NCBI GenBank assembly: GCA_018894105.1
Contig: CM032131.1
Span: forward strand, 20,379,578 to 20,443,577
DNA: 64,000 bases
DNA from: Jacaranda mimosifolia
Lineage: Eukaryota > Streptophyta > Magnoliopsida > Lamiales > Bignoniaceae
Direction of reading: 5' to 3'
This document shows, one piece after another, positions 1 through 14,541 of this stretch (position 1 is its first letter; the number at the start of each line of letters is the position of its first letter). The translations under genes were made by a program, and so were the position numbers. A model generated the notes under the pieces. The model searched no databases, was not told the origin of the DNA, and worked only from the letters and a program-made list of their open reading frames with translations.

Positions 1-380
1 ATTATTGACCTGAGATATAATAGTTTTAGAATCCACCATAACAAATTCTAAAAACTTACCAACTATGAAATTCTTTGTGCCGGCGTCTTCAATCTTATAT
101 TTCTTTTCTAGAGATTCCCACAGCTCATTTGCAGTAGCAATTGGGCTGTACACATTGTATAGAGAATTCTCTAACCCATTGAGGATGCAATTTTTGCATA
201 AAAAGTTCGCGTGGTTCCATGCATCAACCACACTATCGAATTATCAACAATGTTGGTTTCAAAAACCATTGCTGAGAGATCCGGAGGAGCATAATGAGGC
301 ACAACAAGAACAGGGTGTGTTCCACCACCGTGTGCTCCACTACCAATTTCACCAAAACCAGTGTTGACACAACACAACGA
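1..380 (-). pseudogene. Ty1/copia gag (UBN2-like) fragment, left end cut by window
   Basis: Read on the minus strand, this stretch gives the conserved gag core of copia retrotransposons: a segment resembling [15 protein letters not shown], then [18 protein letters not shown] and [16 protein letters not shown], the last two running to the window edge. The frame is broken by stops and shifts, so this is a dead fragment. In intact elements this protein packages the element's RNA. The rest of the element (protease, integrase, reverse transcriptase) would lie left of base 1 and cannot be seen. The family call rests on remembered motif similarity. Confidence 0.7.
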
Positions 381-1135
381 TTAAGCAACCCAGTAAAACC
401 TTAAGATTATTGGAAAATTAGAGGGTGTATGCTTGTGCTAGTGTCAGTTGAACCAAACAACATATACTAGGAACAGAAACCAAGATAACTTATAACGAGT
501 AATAGCAAATAACTTGAAATTATCTGTAGGAATCACAAATTTAATTAACACTGAAAAGTAGGAATCCTACTCGTTGAGTTAAATCAGAAATATTAAAACT
601 AGAATCGAGGCCTGTGTAACCACAGTTTCCTTAAGGCTTTTCCGTCCCTCAACTAGTGCACGAAGGACTCCGACGAACAGCTTTCTAAGATTCAATGATT
701 CTTCCACAGTTAAAGGCGGCACTCCAATTGGCTGTGACATCAAACATACTGATTTGAGACTCTTTCTTTGTAATGATGCTACAATGTACTATGTATGCGA
801 GAATGCTCATGATTGTCTCTCTCTCCTTGTCTCTGTCTAGTCCTATTTATAGGCATTACACGACTATATAAAGAGACATAGTTTAATTACGCCACATTAC
901 TCCTTCATAGTGAGTAATTAATCAAGCAACCCAAAAGGCTAAGAGTTAAGAGTCAATCCTTTAATAAAGTAACTAATTTTTGGCAAATGAATAGGCATGC
1001 TAGTCATCTCAAAGGTCGTCTTTATGGATAGATTGGTTTGATCCTTGGTTAGCCCGCAAAATTGCCTTTCCAAGTAGCTCACTTTAAACTTTATTTTCTC
1101 ATTCAATCTTACATTAATTTGATACGTAAATACAT
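381..1135 (-). mobile_element. Probable 5' LTR and leader of the copia remnant
   Basis: This lies upstream of the minus-strand gag fragment, where a 5' LTR is expected. On the minus strand it carries a TATA-like CTATAAATAG (around 843-853) followed by a CT/GA-rich tract, as in copia LTR promoters. I could not fix TG...CA ends or a primer-binding site, so the borders are approximate. Confidence 0.4.
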
Positions 1136-4100
1136 TATTAACATCTCTTCATTAAGATGAATATATTAACCATATGTCTCTTTGGATTTTTCCTTTCACA
1201 CCAAGTTGGTGGTTCGTATGCCACATGTCAAATTCTACAATATCTCTTATTCTCAGAGAGATTATAAATATCATATTGAGTATCCTTTCTTATCATTTCA
1301 ATACAATTGCTTAACGTAGGAAGGATTTTAGCCATAAAATATCTCACTTTTGAGTACATTAAAGTAATCTACAACACATTCATGAATGTGCAAAATTCAC
1401 ATGATATCAAATCCATGCAAAATCATCCATTTTTATAGTAGTTCAAAACGAATAATTTAAGTGGTCGACTTCTTGTTCTAGTCATCTTAATTTATACTAA
1501 CATATTATACTGAATTGCTATTCTCATAACAAAAGACAACTTAGTAAATAAGAAGTCATTTATTATCAACTATATATATTTGGGAATAATAACATATAAT
1601 TTGCGCAATTTAGATCTTTCTATGAAACAACCTTTCACTTATACTGCAGTTACGTGCACTAACTTATATATTGTTCCACCTTATGATACATTGGAAAAAT
1701 ATATAAGTTGAAAATCAATAATATTTTATGAATAAACTATTTAAATCATAAAACATTACATCTTACATCGAGTATAGGAAAACTTTCTTAATATTATGCT
1801 TGTATTAGAGTTAATTTTTCAATGAAAGAAAGCCCAAAGATCTAGTATTTATCTTAACTAATTTTATAGTTAGTAGTTAGAGGGCCAAATCCACCTCGAA
1901 GATTCATTAATACCTATAAGATGTAAGACTATTTGTATAGAAATATTATAAGAGCAATCCACTTGGAAAGTCATTGTACGACGAAAAAGAAGCCAAAGCC
2001 TATAATAATGTACCAGAGTCCATGTATCATTTTTGCTGAATTTAAACCAATGTAATTGTAACATAAAAATCAATCAATCAACTCTTCAACAACTTAATTT
2101 ATTCAAAATCAATTATTTTCTACAAGCAAATTTTCACTACTTAGTTTCCTAACATATTGTGCACCTCAATTCATATTTACTACTTGTTCGATTCACTTTC
2201 TTCTGGATTAGATTAAGTGTTTTCTAACAAAACTCACTCTAATTTCTTTATATATTTTCAAAATTTACTTAAAATTTGAGAACTCACATTGAATTTATTT
2301 TATTCTGTTAGTCCTACGATCAATATGTCGGAATCTCAAATTTCTTAATGCGCTGCAGTTTACTCAATTGCTCGAATAAGCTCAAGGTCTTGGCACTCAA
2401 TTTATAAAATTTATATTTTTAATATTATTTTGTATGCACATACACATACTAGCATGTCTCAAACATTCAATTGTTGTATCTATCACTTTATATTCATTTA
2501 ATTTATGCATTGACATTTTTTCTGGAGAAAGGAAAATAAGATGATGGAGAATTCATAATTTAAAGCTAAGGTATTGAAGTTAAAACATGTTCGATTTAAA
2601 GAATAACAATATTTAATTATTAAGGTCCATTAATAATCTATATAAATACTGGTACTATTTTTTAATTTGCATTTTAATACAAATCAACTTAAAAACCACT
2701 CCAAATTGCACTTTTAATTTTACTTATAAAATAAAAAGGGATAATTACGAAAATTACCCCTGAGATTTGGTGTATTAATAGAAACTTTCCCTATGATTTG
2801 AAAATTTACAATCACATTCCTTGAGGTTTGGTGCCATCTAACAATGAGGTACTGTCGTTAGTCAAACTAAAGGAAATTGCTAACGTCATCGTTGAATATT
2901 TTTAAAATTCTGATTTAACCCTTTAGGCCTCATTTACTTAGTGATATGGGATGTCGAGTGATGGGATGAAATGTTGGATGAAAAATAGGATTAGGATAAT
3001 TTTATATTTTTTAAATTATATTTACTTTGTGGGATAATATGAATGATAAAAGTGGATAATTGTATTGAATGTTTACTTTAATGGATAATAATATTGGGAC
3101 AAAATTTAAAAGACCAAAATACACTCAATTAAAATATTTTTTTATTTTTTTATTTAACATAGAGAAATTCCTCCATTCCAACACAACATCCAACTATTTT
3201 ATTCTTCCCAAATATAAAGAAATTAATTTTACTTCATTCCAATACAACATTATTACACATAAAAACAAAGTCTTGAAATTCAAATAATTTAGGATAAAGT
3301 TTTTCTTTTTTTTTTTAATCAATACCAATACCTCGATTATAATTATATATATATATACATATCTTTAGAAAATTCTAAAAATAAATATATTTTGTTCAAC
3401 TACTATATTGGTATAAAAACATACATTTTAATAATAAAATTTTATATGATAGTTATTAATCAAACAAAATTTGTATAAAAATATTTTTATGATAAAATTT
3501 ATTTTTCTCAAAAAAGAATAACAAATGTAAATTTTATTTATAACATATTCTCCAACCTAATTATTTAAATTGATTATTCTAAAATATTATTCCAAGACAA
3601 TAAAAAATAATTTTAAACAATTTTAATATATATATATAATGCACATGTGTAATTTGTATATTTAATAAGGTTAATTTGGATATTTTCCTCATCGTCCAAC
3701 CCCACCCAAATCTTGGCGTTAATTGGTCAGGCCCAGATGAGGGATCCGAAACTCATGCCAGGCCACTCATTTTGTATTGGGCCTCATTTAGTATGGGAAA
3801 CATTGGATGAGGCTAGGATGAAAGGCCTTCATCTTGGATCATTATTAAATGCAAAAAAGCTTTAGTTGACTATTTCATGCTGTTGATTTTTTTTTTTTTG
3901 GGACCAAAATGCCATTGTGCTATTTTGGCATATGCCACGCATGTGTAGGTGTAATTTTAATATAATAAGTATATCAATAGGATTGAAGTAACAAACTAAA
4001 TAATACTTAATGTCGCTGTTGGAAATATAAATTATTAATTATTTAACGTAATTAACAAGATTATTTAATTAATTAAATTACTTTTGATTAATTAAGTATT

Positions 4101-4710
4101 TATAATTTTAAAAAATAATTAATTAAAAATATTATTTATTTTTACTACATAATTTTCGAGTTTAAAATATTACATTCCACCCTTTTAAAAAATTTAAACA
4201 TTTCATATACACCCCTGTATATATAGCTACTTGACATATAAAACTTTTAGTTCCTTAAGAACCTATAAACATGTCCTTTAAAAAGCAAAATATAATTCAA
4301 ATGTACAAATTAGTGCACCAAAATTAAACCAACCAAAGTTACACAAAACCTGCATTTACACGTGCACAAAATAAGTACAAAATCCAGTTTTTAAAAATAC
4401 ATAATATATGTTAGAAGCAACCAATTTAATTATTTTCAAACTACACAAAACCTCCAACTCCACTTGCACTACCAAAAATTGACTCCACAAGTCCATCAAC
4501 TATTACGTAAAATCCATCATCAAAAGCCAAGTCATCAGCAAACAAATCCCCCATCTCTTTCTTCAAAAGCAGCAGTAGCAACAATAGCTCCAAGTTTGGC
4601 ATTTCCACCGGCAACAGCAGCAAAAGCTCCAACTTCAGCATTTCCAGCAATTGAAGCTTGTGAACATGGAATTTTCGGTCACTAATACCCTATTTTTTTG
4701 TAGTGATGGC
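1136..4710. other. AT-rich intergenic DNA, no gene seen
   Basis: I find no coding region. A dispersed-repeat-like segment at about 2735-2925 (start GGGATAATTACGAAAATTAC) resembles the end of a widespread dicot repeat. Two loosely similar segments beginning GGCCTCATTTA occur near 2933 and 3780. Short open frames around 4440-4690 are low-complexity Leu or Ser/Ala strings and look spurious. Confidence 0.6.
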
Positions 4711-5537
4711 CCCATCTAATGCTGTAAATAGATATTCGAAAATTCATTTAGCGTTTACATTCGTATCCATTTATACAAAATTTATCCGCATTCGTTTAAA
4801 ATGGATATTATCCGTATTCGATTAGTAGATATTCGATTATAAATGGATACGGATATGATAAATGCATATCCGATCCGTTTAATATTCGATCCAAATATAT
4901 ATTTATTAAATAATATATTATTATATTTTTCAATAAAAATCTCATAATCCATATATGTATATATATAAATTATAATTGGAAAATTGGGAAGAAAAAAGAA
5001 TAAATTTAAAAAATCATTGTAATATAAAGAAAAAAATGAAAAATAAAGTTAATCAACATAATTATTGTTGGTTGACTTTATAATTAATATATTAAAATGC
5101 CATTATTATTAATAAGTACTAATAATTAATTATAAAGTAAATTATTAATTAGAAATTATGTTATTTGTTTGATTGCTTTCGTTTTAATAAAATTATATAG
5201 TTCTTTATATTAATTAAAATATGTATTTGTTATATGTTTATAGATTCACGTATGTGGATATTCGTAAATGGATATTTAAATAATTATCATCGAATATGAA
5301 TATAAAATAATAATTCGAATACGGATAAGTTTAATAAAATATAAATGCATCTGAATTATTATAATCGAATACGGATATATCTGAATCCAATTAATATTTG
5401 ACGGATACGAATTTGAATATTATTTTTAAATATTCGTCAAATCCATATCCGTATCCGTATCCGAATATTCAAAAAATTAAACGGATACGAATATGAAAAC
5501 TGTGTATTCAATCCATTTAATATCTGTTTATACCCCT
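4711..5537. mobile_element. Non-autonomous hAT-like element rich in GGATACGGATA motifs
   Basis: Imperfect inverted ends: TAATGCTGTAAATAGATATT at the left, and TAGGGGTATAAACAGATATT on the minus strand at the right. Subterminal ATCCGTATCCG and CGGATACGGATA motifs recur in both orientations, as in non-autonomous hAT families. The interior is AT-rich with no open frame. No convincing 8-bp target duplication was found, so the exact ends may be off by a few bases. Confidence 0.6.
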
Positions 5538-6486
5538 ACCCCCGTTGCACATCAACTGTATGGCTGAGTAGGAACGGGGTAGTTCGGGGTGGTGGTGTTG
5601 GGGGGGGGGGGGGGTGGGGGTTTGCAAAAGTGCTGTTTATAGGGGGATAGGTTTGCGAGGGATGGCTGCCATGGCCAACCACCATTGGGTGGAGGCGGGC
5701 ATAATTAGGGGTAGGGGTGAGGGTTGCAGTAGGTGCGAGGTGCAGGGGTGGGTAGAATTATTACACAAATATAGTTATACAATGTATTTAGATATTTATA
5801 TTTATATATTAACATACATTATATACAAATTTATAATATATTATACATATATAGCAATATACATATAAGATAAATATATTATATATTTGTATATATTATG
5901 TATAAAAAAATTAGAATAAATTAGAGAAATGAAAATACAAAAGCAAAAAATAATTTTTAAATTTAAAGGGGATGAAAGAAGATATACGAAAATATACTTA
6001 AATAAATTAATTAATTAAATTAAATATATATAAAATAATTAAGGGTAATATAATCTTTATATGTTAAAATTAGGGTTTAATTGAAGTAAACTAGGAACAG
6101 GAGGCAGTGTGTGCAATTTTCAAAATACAATAAGGTTTTTTGCCTATGTTTTTTCACAAGGATTTTTTTCCCCCTTTTCCATTTTCATAGAGGGTAAAAT
6201 GCAATTTTCCCTAAAAAGAAAAAAGAAGAAGTTACATAAGGATTAAAGTGGAACATAAAACCTTAAATTGGGATTAAAGTGGAACATATAACCTTAAATT
6301 AACAATTTGCCCTTTAAAAAGTCAAAATTGATTAATTTTCAAGTCAAATATCGCCGGGAAGTGGTTTTGAGGACTATAATAAAATGATATATTAACGTTG
6401 GGGACCAAAAGATGAACTTTTGAATATTGAGGACTAAAGTGATTTTAGAGTAAAACTTTAGGGACTAACTATGTGATTTGTCCTTT
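5538..6486. other. Intergenic DNA with G-run and short tandem duplication
   Basis: A run of about 15 G near 5600 sits in a G-rich stretch continuing to about 5750 and could form a quadruplex. A direct duplication of about 32 bp (unit containing GGATTAAAGTGGAACATA) occupies about 6238-6301. No gene is visible. Confidence 0.6.
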
Positions 6487-7064
6487 AATTAGTGACTTAG
6501 TGTTAGTTTTGAACAATTTAACTCTAAATTGGTTTGTAGAATTAAAATATATTATTTACTACTTAAATATTTGACTACTAAATATTTTTAGGGTGATTAG
6601 TGATTGGATGGGAGGAATTGTATTTCTTTATTGGAATTCAATTTCCTTATTGTTAAAATTGAGTTGTTATGAAATTTTGATTTAACACTGAAAATTTTAT
6701 ATTGTTGATTTTGATAAGAAATTGCAAGAAATATAATTTTCAAATTACTTCACAATATAGTAAGTTTGACTTTTTTTCTAAATTTTGGAATGAGTCAATT
6801 TTTTCCCAAAATTTTGGTATAACTTGATTCTTTTATTAAAATTTTAGTTGAATATAAAATGTTGTGGGTTTTTTAAATGAATTGTTAATGAAAAATAATC
6901 ACAAATTGACATGGATTGGGTTCGAGTTGACACAAAAACTTTCAAATTGAGTTCAAATTGAGACTAATTGGGTTAAATACTTTTCAGATTGAACAAAATT
7001 TTATAATATTTCCACCTTAACCCAACACAAAACAACCTAATACAATATGATTGACAACCTCAAT
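6487..7064. repeat. Truncated copy of the element at 22947-23761
   Basis: Several blocks match the second half of the element in the transporter intron. Examples are GTGACTTAGTGTTAGTTTTG against ATGACTTGATGTTAGTTTTA, and a shared GAACAAAATTTTATAATATT. The right end GATTGACAACCTC corresponds to GATTGCCAACCCT there. The left terminus is missing, so this copy is truncated or chimeric. Confidence 0.55.
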
Positions 7065-8530
7065 GGCACTTTCGCAATTTCACCCCGAATGAAGTTGACT
7101 ATTTTAGCGTTCTACAACCCAAAAGTTATTTAAAAGTATTTTTCTCCTACAACTTACTTTTATTATCAATCCCATTTTCTAGTTGAATTTCACCAAAAAG
7201 CTTTCCATCAACCTCTTCTGCAAATCTTATTGGAAAAAATTATTATTGTAACTATAAGTTGAAAGAATTGATACTATTAAATTATTTTTGGGGATGATGT
7301 GTTAAAATGAAAAAATTACAAAGCGGTGATGTGCATTCTATTTATATTAAGAATTTGGCAATTTAATACATGTACTAAAATTTCTATAGTATTTACTATG
7401 TAATAATATTATTTATTTATTTTATATATAATAATTTTTTAATTATTTTAATATATATTTTTTATTTTTCATAATGTAATATTTAAAAATTATGATAAAA
7501 TGATAATTAGTAGTCACAAAATAAGTGAATTATAAATGATAGTGTATAACTACTATTTATTAAAAATTAAAAAAAAAAAAAAGAAGTAGGGACATTTCGG
7601 GCAAATTATTCAAAAACACAGGATATGTGCATTATTAATAACTAGTGATTGAGGCACACTCGATGCATGTGCAACTATTAATAAATAAAAATATGTATAA
7701 TATTCATAAATTAATGAGGAATTAAGTGGTAGGAAAGGGGTAGGAATATGATGGTAGTTATTTTATAGTTATGGGAATAAAAAATAAAAATAAGAATATT
7801 TTAGAAAAATACTTGAAAACACCCCAATAATAGGGTAGATATTTTTTTAATAGAATAGATATAGTTATAAATTGCACAATTTTTCAATTTTGTATTTAAA
7901 TTTTGTTACGGAATTAAAAATGAACTGTAAATTTAGAGACGGACAGAGCATACATAGAAATCACGTGCCCTTTTGTTTTTGTTATGAAAAAGGCAAAATG
8001 CTTTGTTTGTTTGTCAACCCTCAATTTATTTTTGAACTCCCAAAATTAAATAAATAAACACTACACATTTTTCAATCTCACTCTCAAAATATAAAATTTA
8101 TTCCTAAAAAATCCCTATTATTCCCAACTCACACCATTCCCCAGGGGATCCCACATTCTTTCATCATTACAAATATATATACGTATTACCACTCATACAA
8201 TCTATATATACACATATATAAATAATTTTAAAATATTCATTTCACTCCACAAACCTAATAAAAAAGTATTGATGTGACATCTTATCCCCTTCAAAATAGA
8301 AACAAACCAATTATTTTCTCTCAATTCATTCTCCTAAAATACAAACAAACAATAATTATATTCCCCAACCCCACCACCCAAAATTCATTCTCCCAAAATA
8401 TTATGGGAAAATGCCCAATTCACAACCAAACAAAACCAAATATTAAGAGCCATACGACCGACGCGTTTTCGGGTTTTTCCTTACACAACTCATCACTCTC
8501 GCACTCACCGTCACACCGCATGTAAAATCA
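7065..8530. other. Upstream region of the annexin gene
   Basis: AT-rich and without a gene. The last roughly 300 bases before the annexin ATG are richer in C and A and should hold the promoter and 5' leader. I could not assign a specific promoter element. Confidence 0.5.
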
Positions 8531-11172
8531 ATGTCGACTCTCTGTGTTGGAGCACAGGTTCCTTCTGTGGCCGAAGACTGTGAACAGCTTCGCAAAGCAT
8601 TTGCAGGTTTGATCGATCAGAGTTGTGGAGGGTTTCTTGTGTTCTTTTCTTGAATTGGGAGATTATCCGGAATTTGCTCATTTGATTACTTATCTTCATT
8701 TTTAATGATCCTGACATGGAATGTTGTGATTTATGTAAAGAATCACTTCTTTATTGCTTTGATCTATGAAGAAAACTGAGTAAGACAGTCAACGGCTGAA
8801 GTGGATGGATGGTTTCCTGCTTTATTGTCTTAAATCCTGCATAGAATCTATTGAAGTTGTGTATATTGTAATAATTTTTATGTCTCTTGCTAATTATTTT
8901 GTGAAATTAACGGAGGTGTGAGTTCATCAGTTGGTATGTCTGATGATTAAGATGTTATGATATGTAATCTCGATGTGATTGATTTTGATGAAAAAGAAAA
9001 AGTTAAAGATACATGCGTTGGATCTAAAACCTGAAACAGTTAGCTAGATCTTGAGAATTTGATTTTTACCCAATTTTATGGTGTGGCTAAAATTTTCTAG
9101 ATTTCGATTAAAAAGAAAGGATGTGCTGGATCTAAACAATGTGTAACCATTTGTTAATCATGTATTGTTTAGTTTTGTCATGCCGTGTCTTGTATTCATG
9201 CTATTGGATCTTTGTTTCTGGTATAAGTGTAAGGTTCTGCTAAGACGTGCTGAATATGAATGTTGTTTGTCCGTTATGGAATGTGTCTTGTAGGATGGGG
9301 AACGAATGAGGACTTGATCATATCTATTTTGGGCCACAGAAATGCTGCCCAGAGGAAGTTGATTAGACAAGTTTATGCAGAGACTCATGGAGAAGATCTG
9401 CTCAAAGCATTGGACAAGGAATTATCAAGTGACTTTGAGGTTATATTCGAGTCCTTTCTTATTTTGCTGTGGTTTTAATTGCTATTGGTTGACAAAATGG
9501 GTTGATCAATTGTAAGAAAAGAATAAAATTGGTCATATGGTAATATATAATAATCTATATATCTGTCTCAACCCACAATGATGTGATTTAGATTAGAATG
9601 AGCTATTAGTTATTCTTTTTATCTCCAAGGCAAATCTAATGCATTACCTTTTCTTAATGTCTATGTCAGAGGGTTGTAATGCTCTGGACACTGGACCCTC
9701 CAGAGCGTGATGCATATTTAGCTAATGAAGCTACAAAAAGGTGGACATCAAGTAATCAAGTTCTTGTGGAGATAGCTTGTACGAGGTCTCCAAAAGAACT
9801 GCTTCTAGCAAGGGAAGCTTATCATGCTCGTTTTAAGAGATCACTCGAGGAGGATGTTGCCTATCACACATCTGGAGACTTTCGCAAGGTAACAGAAACA
9901 AAGCACGTCAATTAGGTCATTTGTGGTATATGTGTTACAGCTTTGACGTGGTAGCATGTTTGCTCATTTATATGGACATACATTTAGGTTCTCATGCTTT
10001 TATTTGGCATCCATGCGCTCTCAATTAACCCCATGCCCAAAGATCAATTTAAAAAGAAAAATGAATCAGCTTTTCAAACTTCAAATCTAGGATCCAGCAC
10101 TTTTATAGGAACCACCATGAATCTGCATACGAAATGAGTGAGCATTTGTTCAAATGTGTCACAAACTGAGGAATCTTTGTCAGAGTATCATTTAACATTA
10201 CAAATTCCATAGAGACAATCCCTTGGTTACAAATGCTTCAATCAATGGACCTGAAAGGAACATTATTTGACATTTGTGTCTAAAAGACTGTGGTCATCTA
10301 AAATCCTCGGTACCAAATGCTTCAAACTCTAATTGGAAGAAACTATTCTCCATGGTGGGTTAATGGCATTGTTGTTGGCAATAAAGAAATTATCTATAGC
10401 TGCTTTGACCACACTGTAAAAGAATAGCAGATCAGACCAAGTGGTATTGATGAACTTAGTTAAGGTGGTTATCATACGTCAGAACGTTCACTTGCTTATA
10501 TAACTTGGAGAGTTCATACAGGATATCCAATCCTTGTAATCTGGTGCTTTATATAATGTTTTTGTTGATTTTATTTGCAGCTTTTGGTCCCCTTAGTGAG
10601 TTCATATCGATATGGGGGAGATGATGTGAATTTGACTCTTGCAAAATCGGAAGCTAAACTTCTGCATAAGAAAATCTCTGGGCAGGATTACAGTTGTGAT
10701 GATGTCATCAGGATTTTGGCCACAAGAAGTAAAGCACAAATCAATGCAACACTGAACCAATACAAAAATGAATTTGGAAATGATATAAACAAGGTAAGTT
10801 AATCATTATTTTGAGCTTTGCATTTTCGGGGAGAAATTCTCTTTTGTCTTGTAACTTATTAACTTGAGGGCATTGTGTTGGCAGGATCTGAAAGCTGACC
10901 CGAAAGACGAGTTCCTTGCAATACTGAGAGCCACTGTGAAGTGTTTGGTCAACCCTGAGAAGTACTTTGAAAAAGTTATTCGGCTTGCAATTAACAAGCT
11001 AGGGACAGATGAAGGAGCCCTCACCAGGGTTGTCACCACAAGGGCCGAGGTTGACATGAAGATTATCAAAAATGTGTATCAGAAAAGGAACAGTGTGCTA
11101 CTGGATCGAGCCATTGCCAAGGACACCGGTGGAGACTATGAGAGAATGCTCTTGACCCTCATTGGACATTGA
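8531..11172 (+). CDS. ANN1: Annexin, plant D1-like (calcium-dependent phospholipid-binding protein)
   Basis: Five exons with GT-AG borders join in frame: 8531-8606, 9294-9439, 9670-9888, 10581-10793 and 10885-11172, giving 313 aa, a normal plant annexin length. Four annexin repeats are recognisable. The first carries the type II calcium loop GWGTNED (about 26-32) and the fourth LGTDEGA (about 257-263). His40 and Cys111, discussed in redox and peroxidase work on Arabidopsis annexin 1, are conserved, with a cysteine at 238. VIRI (189-192) contains the IRI motif proposed for actin binding. Annexins bind acidic membranes when calcium rises and act in secretion, ion transport and stress. The ATG opens a protein aligning with known N-termini. 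An AATAAA lies at 11233, about 60 bases past the stop. The D1 subtype is judged from memory of Arabidopsis ANNAT1. Confidence 0.95.
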
Positions 11173-14100
11173 CATAGGGAAGCTTGACCGACATGGGAGA
11201 ATATAACTATTTGGTTTCTGTGCTTGTATGGAAATAAAATCACCCTTAATACTTACTTCCTTCAAGTTTTGAACCCTTGTTAAACTTTTGCAACTTTATG
11301 GACTGTTGTTTGGTTTTGAACTAAAGAATATACGTGCCTTTGTTTTTATGTTTTTGTTATTAACTTTACTTTCGTCGTTGAAATGGTTTTTAAGATGTAT
11401 GGAACTTTTTCACTTTTTTGGGTATATCGAACTTTAATTTGAACAACATGGATATCCCATCAAAAAGAAAAAGGAAAAGACAAAAAAAAAAAAGAATAAA
11501 TGGATCACAACAAGGGATTACTCTTGTCATGGTGGCTCTATCTTTAGATAATAAGAAAGATGCCTTATGGCTCTAAATATTAGAGGCCTCCTACATATTT
11601 TTTCTTATATTTTAGGCCTCAAAATGAAAAATGTAAGACTTATTGTTATTTTTTCTATATTTTAGGCTTAAAAAATATAAAGCCTTCAATTGAAAAGCCT
11701 CATTACATATATATATATATATATGTAGTTTTAGGCTTGATAAAAAGTATAAAGTCTTGACTTTGGAGGCTTATTATTTAAAGTTATAATAAGCAATTAA
11801 TTAATTGTGATAAATTGAAAATGTAATAAAATTTTTATTACTTTTTATTCTCCTAAATCTTCTCCATCATTTTAAAATTTTATTGTTTTCTTTATCTAAC
11901 TGTTTCTTTGTTTTCAAATACTGATCACTTTTCTCCTTTTCAATAATAATCACTAAATAACACTCCGATATTAGTTTCTAAATTGAATTGGCGGAAAAAA
12001 GTTTTTTTTTGCCTCATTATCGTGCTCCCCCCCCCCCCCTTTTTAGCTATTGCATTGGCGGACAAAAGTTTTCCAAATTCAATCAAAATCTTACCTAAGA
12101 TCAACAATGTCTCAAAAAAAGATTGAATAATTAGCTATGTTATCGCTTGAAAAAAAAAATCAGAAAAAATTGATTAGGTATCTACTATGGAAATGTGTAC
12201 TATAAATTTGACTTACTATCAAAAAAAAAAATAGGTATATGCTATGGAAAAATGACTACGAAATTAATTTCATAGCTGTAACTATAAATAATAGCTAAAA
12301 AATTTTATAGCAAATATAATTTTTTTTAAAAACAAATAACAAAAATTATTAGCGATTAATCCGTAACGTTATTCTTTGGAAGTATAATATATTAGCTATA
12401 GGCTATCTTTAGAAAAATCAATATATATAAAAATAAAAATAATCATTAATTATTGATTAATCATAAAGATAGTTAGCTACAAAAGCATCTACTTCGAATT
12501 TGACTAAAACAATTTCATTGCTAATGCTATAAATTTTTAACATCAATAACGAATAAATTTTAGCTCTGTTCTAATTTTTTGTAATTATTTTTTTAATATT
12601 TATTTCTATTAAATATATTAAAGGCCTTATGTTCACACTTCGTCTTAGGCCTCCAATTATGTTGAGACGGCTTTGACTCTTGCAATTTTGAGCAAGCTAC
12701 AGATGTTGACACCTGAAAAAGTCCTGGATATTTCTGATTCTCCATTTAGGCCATTTTGCATCTGGAGAGGAACTGCCTTGTTCAACTATGAAGGAGGAAT
12801 TATATTTTCAGTCGCTTGATCACTTGCGTTAAATTCAACAAAGTCTTGGTTTGGTTGTTGCAACTTACAACTTATAAATTGTTTATCTCATCTCCATTTT
12901 ATATCAATTTCTCAACTTTTACTTAATTATTGTTTCTGAATCACATTTATTTTTGTTGGAAGGAAAAAAACTTGTCTTTTAAAGGGAATACATGCCATTG
13001 ATGAAATGAGCTTCAAAAGAGCACTTGTTTGAATACCACGTATACTTTTAAAAATAAATAGAAAAATACTTTAAAATAGGTGATGTACTAATATTGCAAA
13101 CCAATTTGAATCCACAGCTCCCTTTAAAATAGGTTAATGGACTTCAACTGTGTAGTTAAAGCTATCGGTAGTCATTTGATCTATTTGTAAAAGTCACACA
13201 CTTATAATATGAAGTTAGGAATTCGAACTTATTAGATTCCTGACGTACATGTATAAAATATATATATATATATATATATAACAAAAACAAAAACTCTTGA
13301 ATGAAATCAAAGACTCCCTCAAAGTGTATACATATATTTTATATATACACATGCACTTGAATGGCACTAGATTCACATCTTCAAACTCACACGTTGACAA
13401 CTGATTTCTTATGAATTGGGTTAAATATTTGATACCCAACCTGATCTTTTTTTTTGAGATTTTGAAGTATTAAACTTCAATTAATCCATCTATAAATTGA
13501 CATCATATTCGTAGGTAACTCGTATCCATTAAAATCTGTACTTGTCGTTCCTCATTCAAGGTCCCAACCGATCATATCATCACCATAGTTAATATTAATA
13601 CCTACCACTGTAAAAACTTATAATCATGCTTGTTTAAAATGAATGCCATTATAAGAGTTTTAAAGCTTTATTTGGTTTTCTTTTCGGATGAAATGTTTTT
13701 GAGAAGCATGTTTAGGAAATATATGAAAACATATTTGATATCGTATAACTTTTATACAACATTACAGATATGTCTACGATAAAACAATAATTGTATTTAA
13801 TATATTTGATTGAAATTTTAAAAAAAATATTATTGGAAAAAATGTGTTTTGTAATGAAATATTTCTGAAATTGAAAAAATTTAATGAGAAAACGAAACCA
13901 AAACCTTAAAGGCCGACAAGGTGTTAATTTGCAATTGTGTGGGCGCATCTTATTCCAGCGGAAAGAGCAGGATAAATGGAAAGGCCAAGGTTTTGACGTC
14001 TGTCTCTACACCTGTTACTGGTGCAAAAGCTGGATAGGAATTGTATTCTATGAAACTCGTCCTCTTCAACCTAACTTCTGTGTGTCAAACGGCTTGTGGC

Positions 14101-14486
14101 CAATCGCATAAATTTGCCACAATAAACCTCCCACAAGAATTGTACTCTATGAAATTCGTCCTTTTCAACCTAACCTCTGTGTCTAGTGGCCTGTAGATCA
14201 ATAACATAAATCTCCCACATAATGTGGGAGATTATAAATTAAAACCCTAACTGACTCTTGATATACATGCATATATATATATATATATATAAACCTAACC
14301 TCTGTGTGTGTGAGTGAGTACAAGCATATTATGACTTGCGAGCATTGCAACCTTCGCAACTACTCATCAACTCGTTAAGGTTCTCATTAATTCAAGTTAC
14401 GAGTAGAGTGAACTGATGAAACAAACAATCATCGCATATAATTAATTAATTAGACTTACAATCTCCTCATTCTTGCTTTACTCTCT

Positions 14487-14541
<55 letters not shown>

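Noticed and set aside
2926..3850. GGCCTCATTTA motifs at 2933 and 3780 as ends of one transposon
   Set aside because: They are direct, not inverted, and no target duplication was found.
4441..4685. Overlapping Leu-rich and Ser/Ala-rich frames on both strands
   Set aside because: Both come from CAG/CTC-like simple sequence; no homology.
5595..5635. G-run as a regulatory quadruplex
   Set aside because: Only a composition signal in transposon-rich intergenic DNA, far from any gene start.
8511..8717. Minus-strand frame across annexin exon 1
   Set aside because: Shadow of the annexin gene and its first intron.
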